Assembly: GCF_025464955.1 (NCBI RefSeq)
Contig: NZ_JAODNM010000168.1
Coordinates: 1-64,000 of the forward strand
Origin: Amycolatopsis sp.
GTDB taxonomy: Bacteria > Actinomycetota > Actinomycetes > Mycobacteriales > Pseudonocardiaceae
Reading direction: 5' to 3'
DNA length: 64,000 nt
The stretch's first letter is position 1. Every line of letters starts with the position of its first letter. This document shows, in pieces, positions 59,318 through 64,000 of this stretch. The notes beneath the pieces were generated by a model that ran no database searches, was not told the DNA's origin, and saw only the letters and a list, made by a program, of their open reading frames with translations. The position numbers were made by a program, and so were the translations under genes.

Positions 59318-61939
59318 GTGGACGAGCAACAAGTGGCCGAGAACAGGGTCGCAGAAGACGGTGAGGCCGCGCCGGCCAAGCCCCGGCGTGGTGAACTGCG
59401 GATCTACCTCGGCGCCGCGCCCGGGGTGGGCAAGACTTTCGCCATGCTCGGGGAGGCCAGGCGCCGCCTCGACCGCGGGACCGACGTCGTCGCCGGGCTC
59501 GTGGAGACCCACGGCCGTGCCAAGACCGCCGAGTTGCTGGACGGCATCGAGATCCTCCCGCGCCGGGAGGTCCACCACCGCGGTCACGACTTCACCGAAA
59601 TGGACGTCGACGGGTTGCTGGCGCGGCACCCCGAGGTCGCCATCGTCGACGAGCTCGCGCACACCAACGTGCCGGGTTCGCGCAACGAGAAGCGCTGGCA
59701 GGACGTCCAGGAGCTGCTCGCGGCCGGGATCGACGTTCTGTCCACGGTCAACGTGCAGCACCTGCAGAGCCTCAACGACGTCGTCGAGCGCATCACCGGC
59801 GTCGCGCAGCAGGAGACGATCCCCGACGAGGTCGTCCGCAAGGCCGAGCAGCTCGAGCTCATCGACATCACCCCGGAGGCGCTGCGCCGCCGGCTGGCGC
59901 ACGGCAACGTCTACCCGGCCGAGCGCATCGACGCCGCGCTGGGCAACTACTTCCGCCCCGGCAACCTCACGGCATTGCGCGAGCTGGCGTTGCTGTGGGT
60001 CGCCGACCAGGTCGACGTCGCGCTGCAGCGCTACCGCGCCGAGCAGCAGATCACCGACACGTGGGAAGCGCGTGAACGGGTCGTCGTGTCGATCACCGGC
60101 GGCCCGGAAAGCGAGACGCTGATCCGCCGCGGCAGCCGTATCGCCACCCGCGCCGGAGCCGAGTTGCTGGTGCTCCATATTCTGCGTGGGGACGGCTTGT
60201 CCGGCCTCGGCCCGACGGCCGTCGTCCGCTACCGGACGTTGACCGAAGAGCTCGGCGCGTCGTTCCATCAGGTCGTCGGCGACGACGTGCCGACCGCGCT
60301 GCTGGACTTCGCGCGCGGGGTCAACGCGACCCAATTGGTCATCGGCACGTCGCGCCGCTCCAGGGTCGCGCGGCTGTTCGACGAGGGCATCGGCGCGGCG
60401 GTGGTCCGCGACTCCGGACCCATCGACGTGCACATGGTCACCCATGCGCAAGCGGGCGGGAAGCTGCGCGCCAAGCTCATGAACAGCCCGCTGGCACCGT
60501 CCCGGCAGATCATGGGCTGGATCCTCGCGGTCGCGTTGCCCGCGATCGCTACGCTCATAGGTGCGTTGCTCCGCAACGAGCTCGACCTCTCCACCGATGT
60601 CGTCGACTACGTGCTCGCGACAGTGATCGTGGCGCTCGTCGGCGGCCTCGGACCGGCTCTGCTGGCTGCCGTGCTCGCCGCGGGGTTGCTGAACTTCTAT
60701 TTCACCGAGCCGTTCTACACCCTCACCGTGCACTCACCGCGCAACATCGTCACGCTGGTGGCGATGGTCGTCGTCGCGATCCTGGTTGCCCTGGTTGTCG
60801 ACGCCGCGGCCAGGCGCGCGACGCAGGCGGCACGGGCGCGGACCGAGGCGGCGTTGCTCGCTTCCTACGCGAGGACCGTGCTCACCCATCCCGCGCCGGT
60901 GGAACGACTGCTGGAGAAGGTCCGGGAGAACTTCGGGCTCAATTCGGTGGCGCTGCTGGAAAAGCGTGACGGCGATTGGAAATGCGTCGCGCAGTCGGGT
61001 TCGAACCCCTGTGACGACCCGGATGAGGCCGATGTCGATATCGCGGTGACCCCGGAGGTTCACCTGACCCTGCGCGGCCGCGCGCTGCCGGCTGCCGACC
61101 GGCGCGTGCTCGAAGCCGTTGCGGGACAAGCGCTGCTTGCGCTGCGGCAACAGCGTATGACCGCGAAGACAGCGCAGGCGGAACGCAAGGCGGAGGCGAC
61201 GGAACTGCGCACGGCACTGCTTTCCGCTGTCGGCCACGATCTCCGGACGCCGCTGACCTCGATCAAGGTGTCGATCGGGAGCCTGCGCGCGACCGATCTC
61301 CAGCTGTCCGAAGAGGACACGACCGAGCTGCTGGAGACCATCGAGGAGTCCACCGACCGGCTGGCCGGCTTGGTCGACAACCTCCTGGACTCGTCCCGCC
61401 TGGCCACCGGAGCCGTCCGGCCGCACCTGCGTCCGGTGGGCTACGACGAAGTCGTCGCACACGCGCTGTCCAATGTGGACGGGTCGGCGTCGGTGGTGGT
61501 CGCGGTGGACGAGCACCTCCCGTCGGTACTCGCCGACCCCGGGCTGCTCGAACGGGTCGTCGCGAACGTCATCGACAACGCCTTGCGCCACGGCGCGGCT
61601 CGCGAGCCCGTGTCGGCGCGGGCCAGTACGCATTCCGAGCACGTCGAGCTGCGCATCATCGATCACGGGCAGGGGTTGAAGAAGGGGGCCGCGAAGTCCG
61701 CGTTCGCGCCGTTCCAGCGGCTCGGCGACCGCGACGCGACCGCGGGTGTCGGCCTCGGCCTGTCCGTGGCGAAGGGGTTCACCGAGGCGATGGGCGGCAC
61801 CATCCGCGCCGAGGACACGCCGGGCGGCGGTCTGACCATGGTGATCTCCCTTCCGGCCTATCGTTCGGGTGATCTCGAAAAACCACTGCCGGGCTTCGAT
61901 GAGCTGGTGCTGCACGAAAGCGGGGAACAGGTGCGATGA
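59318..61939 (+). CDS. kdpD: Osmosensitive potassium-channel sensor histidine kinase KdpD
   Basis: Sensor kinase controlling kdpFABC. An 873-residue protein from a GTG at 59318 (VDEQQVAENRVAEDGE); an alternative TTG is at 59291. The N-terminal KdpD domain has YLGAAPGVGKTFAMLGEARR (Walker A) and IVDELAHTNVPGSRNEKRWQ. A universal-stress-like domain (TQLVIGTSRRSRVARLF) and four membrane helices follow. The histidine box is SAVGHDLRTPLTSIKVSIG; ATP-binding boxes are NVIDNALRHGA, IIDHGQGL and GVGLGLSVAKGFTEAMGGT. It overlaps kdpE by 4 bases. Confidence 0.96.
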   Translation: MDEQQVAENRVAEDGEAAPAKPRRGELRIYLGAAPGVGKTFAMLGEARRRLDRGTDVVAGLVETHGRAKTAELLDGIEILPRREVHHRGHDFTEMDVDGLLARHPEVAIVDELAHTNVPGSRNEKRWQDVQELLAAGIDVLSTVNVQHLQSLNDVVERITGVAQQETIPDEVVRKAEQLELIDITPEALRRRLAHGNVYPAERIDAALGNYFRPGNLTALRELALLWVADQVDVALQRYRAEQQITDTWEARERVVVSITGGPESETLIRRGSRIATRAGAELLVLHILRGDGLSGLGPTAVVRYRTLTEELGASFHQVVGDDVPTALLDFARGVNATQLVIGTSRRSRVARLFDEGIGAAVVRDSGPIDVHMVTHAQAGGKLRAKLMNSPLAPSRQIMGWILAVALPAIATLIGALLRNELDLSTDVVDYVLATVIVALVGGLGPALLAAVLAAGLLNFYFTEPFYTLTVHSPRNIVTLVAMVVVAILVALVVDAAARRATQAARARTEAALLASYARTVLTHPAPVERLLEKVRENFGLNSVALLEKRDGDWKCVAQSGSNPCDDPDEADVDIAVTPEVHLTLRGRALPAADRRVLEAVAGQALLALRQQRMTAKTAQAERKAEATELRTALLSAVGHDLRTPLTSIKVSIGSLRATDLQLSEEDTTELLETIEESTDRLAGLVDNLLDSSRLATGAVRPHLRPVGYDEVVAHALSNVDGSASVVVAVDEHLPSVLADPGLLERVVANVIDNALRHGAAREPVSARASTHSEHVELRIIDHGQGLKKGAAKSAFAPFQRLGDRDATAGVGLGLSVAKGFTEAMGGTIRAEDTPGGGLTMVISLPAYRSGDLEKPLPGFDELVLHESGEQVR

Positions 61940-62646
61940 CCGGGGAAAACGGCCAGACGACGGCCAGTACCGTGCTCGTCGTCGACGACGAACCGCAGAT
62001 CGTGCGGGCGCTCCGGATCAACCTGTCCGCCCGCGGCTACCGGGTGATCACCGCGCACGACGGCGCCGCGGCGCTGCGGGCGGTCGCCGAGACCAAACCG
62101 GACGTCGTGGTGCTCGACCTCGGGCTGCCCGATATGGACGGCAACGAGGTCATCGCGGGCCTGCGCGGCTGGACGACGGTGCCGATCATCGTGCTGTCGG
62201 CGCGCGGCGACTCGTCGGACAAGGTGCAGGCACTCGACGCCGGCGCCGACGACTACGTGACCAAACCGTTCGGCATGGACGAGCTGCTGGCGCGGCTGCG
62301 CGCCGCCGTCCGGCGGTCGGTCGTGACCTCTTCGGACGGTGGGGAAGCGGTGGTGGAGACCGGTTCCTTCACCATCGACCTGGCCGCGAAGAAGGTGATG
62401 CGCGAGGGCGCGGAGGTGCACCTCACCAAGACCGAGTGGGGAGTGCTGGAGTTGCTCGTGCGCAACCGCGGGCGCCTCGTCGCGCAGAAACAGCTGCTGC
62501 ACGACGTCTGGGGGCCGACCTACGAGACGGAATCGCATTATCTGCGGGTCTACCTGGCGCAACTGCGCCGGAAACTCGAACCGGAGCCCTCCCGGCCTCG
62601 GCACTTGCTCACCGAGCCGGGAATGGGCTACCGCTTCGAGGTCTGA
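61936..62646 (+). CDS. kdpE: Response regulator KdpE
   Basis: OmpR/PhoB-type response regulator, 236 residues. The receiver domain has acidic residues in VLVVDDEPQIVRALR, the phosphorylation Asp in VVLDLGLPDMDG and the conserved Lys in DDYVTKPFGMDELLARLR. The C-terminal winged helix contains HLTKTEWGVLELLVRNRGR and TESHYLRVYLAQLRRKLEPE. It should activate kdpFABC at low K+. The ATG overlaps the kdpD stop. It converges with the proline-rich membrane-protein gene, 7 bases apart. Confidence 0.96.
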   Translation: MTGENGQTTASTVLVVDDEPQIVRALRINLSARGYRVITAHDGAAALRAVAETKPDVVVLDLGLPDMDGNEVIAGLRGWTTVPIIVLSARGDSSDKVQALDAGADDYVTKPFGMDELLARLRAAVRRSVVTSSDGGEAVVETGSFTIDLAAKKVMREGAEVHLTKTEWGVLELLVRNRGRLVAQKQLLHDVWGPTYETESHYLRVYLAQLRRKLEPEPSRPRHLLTEPGMGYRFEV

Positions 62647-62653
62647 CAGGTGT

Positions 62654-63328
62654 TCACGGGCTGGTAGGAGGCGTACTGCTGTCGCTACCGCTTGGAGAAG
62701 TCGTCCCGCCGCCGGTGCCCGTGGTACTCGGCGGCGGGACCGGGCTTGATGACCCGGGCGGAGGTGTCGTCGGCGTGGTCGACGACGACGGTGGCGGTGT
62801 GCTCGACGGCGAGGACGTCGTCGGCGTGGTGGTCGACGTCGGCGACGTCTTGGTCGTCGGCGAGGACGGCGGCGGAGGGTCCGACCGCGGCCCGGTGGGA
62901 CCGCCCGGCGGGGCTCCCACCGGCGGAGGCGGAGGCGGCAGCACGGTGGTGGTCGGGTGGCCGTCCGGGCCGACGCTGACCACGGTGGTCGGCGGCTGGC
63001 TGGACGGCGGGAGCTGACCGGGGGCGCCGGAACCGGGGATGGTCATCGGGCTGCCGGGGCCGCCGTTGCCCTGGACGACCTGGATGCCCGGGGTGGTGCC
63101 CTGGCCTCCGTTGGTGAGCCCGGGGTTGCCCGACGCGGTGGGCGAAGGGCCGGCCACCTGGGCGACTACACCGAAGATGGTGGCGACGGCCAACCCACTG
63201 AGGCCGAGCATGATGTAGCCGCCCCGCTGCAGGAGGCCGTTGGACTCGCGTGGGGGTGCCACCGAAAAGCTGGCTCCGGAAAGGTCAGGGGCGTACGGAC
63301 TCGAATCTGACCCGTCGGGACGGGACAT
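62654..63328 (-). CDS. Membrane-anchored Pro/Ser/Thr-rich extracellular protein
   Basis: A 224-residue protein from an ATG at 63328, after GAGGAG (MSRPDGSDSSPYAPDLSGAS). A cytoplasmic 45-residue start is followed by a single membrane helix (GGYIMLGLSGLAVATIFGVVA), then a disordered external tail: GGQGTTPGIQ, VVSVGPDGHPTTTVLPPPPP and a long run of Pro, Ser and Thr with TPTTS-type repeats. It is likely cell-wall-spanning or glycosylated. No enzyme domain is visible. A role as a wall spacer or in PASTA-like signalling is speculative. Confidence 0.75.
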   Translation of the reverse strand: MSRPDGSDSSPYAPDLSGASFSVAPPRESNGLLQRGGYIMLGLSGLAVATIFGVVAQVAGPSPTASGNPGLTNGGQGTTPGIQVVQGNGGPGSPMTIPGSGAPGQLPPSSQPPTTVVSVGPDGHPTTTVLPPPPPPVGAPPGGPTGPRSDPPPPSSPTTKTSPTSTTTPTTSSPSSTPPPSSSTTPTTPPPGSSSPVPPPSTTGTGGGTTSPSGSDSSTPPTSP

Positions 63329-63495
63329 GCAGGACTCCTCGGCTGGACGGTGTAGATGCGGTTCTGTGACCAAAATACCTGACCTGGCTGGTCCGGCTGG
63401 CTGACCCCCGCCGGGACGTTATCACTGACGGGTGACCGTCAGCGAGCGTTCGGGTGCGCGGTGCTGACTGTGCGTCGCCATGGCGGTGGGGCACG

Positions 63496-63792
63496 ATGGC
63501 GGCCGTGAGTGAGACGGAAAAGAACGTACGGCTGACAGCCTGGGTGCACGGCCAGGTCCAGGGGGTCGGTTTTCGCTGGTGGACCCGCAGCCGCGCGCTG
63601 GAGCTGGGCTTGGTCGGCAGCGCGAAGAACCTCCGGGATGGCCGTGTCGAGGTGGTAGCGGAGGGTGTTCGTGACCACTGTGAGCGGCTTTTGACCATTT
63701 TGCGGACTGGAAAATCACCCGGAAGTGTGGACCATGTCGTCGAGCGGTGGTCGGCTGCGAAAGGCGGCCTCACTGCTTTCGTCGAACGTTGA
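63496..63792 (+). CDS. Acylphosphatase
   Basis: A 98-residue small enzyme that hydrolyses acyl phosphates such as 1,3-bisphosphoglycerate. From an ATG at 63496 (MAAVSETEKNVRLTAWVHGQ) or a GTG at 63505. The signature WVHGQVQGVGFRWWTRSRAL holds the catalytic Arg, and LGLVGSAKNLRDGRVEVVAE has the catalytic Asn. The length fits the family. The last 208 bases of the window after it show no supported gene. Confidence 0.92.
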   Translation: MAAVSETEKNVRLTAWVHGQVQGVGFRWWTRSRALELGLVGSAKNLRDGRVEVVAEGVRDHCERLLTILRTGKSPGSVDHVVERWSAAKGGLTAFVER

Positions 63793-64000
63793 GCGCTCAA
63801 CTTCCGACTGTGCGGGGGGTGTCGGGTGGTTGGTCGGTTGACGTGGCGGGTTCGGCTTTACTACAGCAAGGACCGGGGCGAGTTGGTGTGTCTGGTGTGG
63901 CGTTGTGACGTAAGGCGTACTCAACTAGGCCTTGACGACGTCTCTGTCCTACCGGGAGTCCCAGCAGGCACATCGCCATCGCCAGCGCCACCTGCACGGC

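Noticed and set aside
56211..60733. Very long minus-strand open frames across kdpA, kdpB, kdpC and kdpD
   Set aside because: Antisense shadows of well-conserved kdp genes; composition dominated by Arg, Asp and Gly.
63797..64000. Gene entering from the right edge on the minus strand
   Set aside because: Two frames are open (one beginning MQVALAMAMCLLGLPVG, one ending TETSSRPS at 63921). With only about 200 bases visible neither can be supported.

Overview
The window is GC-rich, high-coding-density DNA from an actinobacterium. The combination of an Scr1-type XRE regulator with a DUF397 partner, an F420-type luciferase-like oxidoreductase, a DUF402 protein, a Kdp system preceded by tiny membrane ORFs, and short palindromic repeats at gene ends suggests the Pseudonocardiaceae, probably something close to Amycolatopsis. 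This is a judgement from gene content, not from a database search. No rRNA, tRNA, CRISPR array or complete insertion sequence was seen.

Positions 1 to about 23,900 look like stable chromosome. A lipoate/2-oxoacid dehydrogenase neighbourhood (partial lipA, lipB, the two-lipoyl-domain E2 sucB, and the E3 lpdA) is interrupted by an SDR, a TetR regulator and an F420-type oxidoreductase. It is followed by pepA with a SUKH-domain gene, membrane and DUF402 genes, ilvE, cobT, an IspD-like gene, an aldo/keto reductase, a SNF2 helicase/SWIM pair and an Scr1/DUF397 pair.

Positions about 23,900 to 41,800 are an accessory zone. It mixes intact genes (methyltransferases, a MarR-controlled alpha/beta hydrolase, a Baeyer-Villiger-type monooxygenase, secreted proteins, VOC proteins, an AraC regulator and a saccharopine-dehydrogenase-like enzyme) with many remnants: an internally deleted erythromycin esterase, a truncated DUF1648 protein, a frameshifted CaiB/BaiF CoA-transferase, an alpha/beta hydrolase tail, an IS3 transposase scrap, a deleted DHFR/RibD-like gene and a decayed SDR.

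Positions 41,889 to 53,888 are a complete myo-inositol catabolic locus. A leftward operon (iolE-like, a three-gene sugar ABC importer, iolC, an aldolase-like gene, iolB, iolD), joined mostly by 4-base start/stop overlaps, faces a rightward LacI regulator, mmsA/iolA and iolG. Two operator palindromes lie in the divergent gap. Positions 54,664 to 62,646 are a full kdp potassium-uptake operon (a 27-residue ORF, kdpF, A, B, C, D, E). A proline-rich membrane protein and an acylphosphatase close the window.

The most unusual feature is a family of palindromic elements at gene ends. Three related copies of about 75 bases (3908, 10081, 15831) have arms of about 18 to 21 bases and a conserved, oriented interior. 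Two other palindromes (22742, 53886) share only the outer box GGACTNGTGAGYG. The box abuts or overlaps stop codons, and in cobT the element supplies the last codons and the stop. A second small palindrome family recurs four times in the accessory zone.
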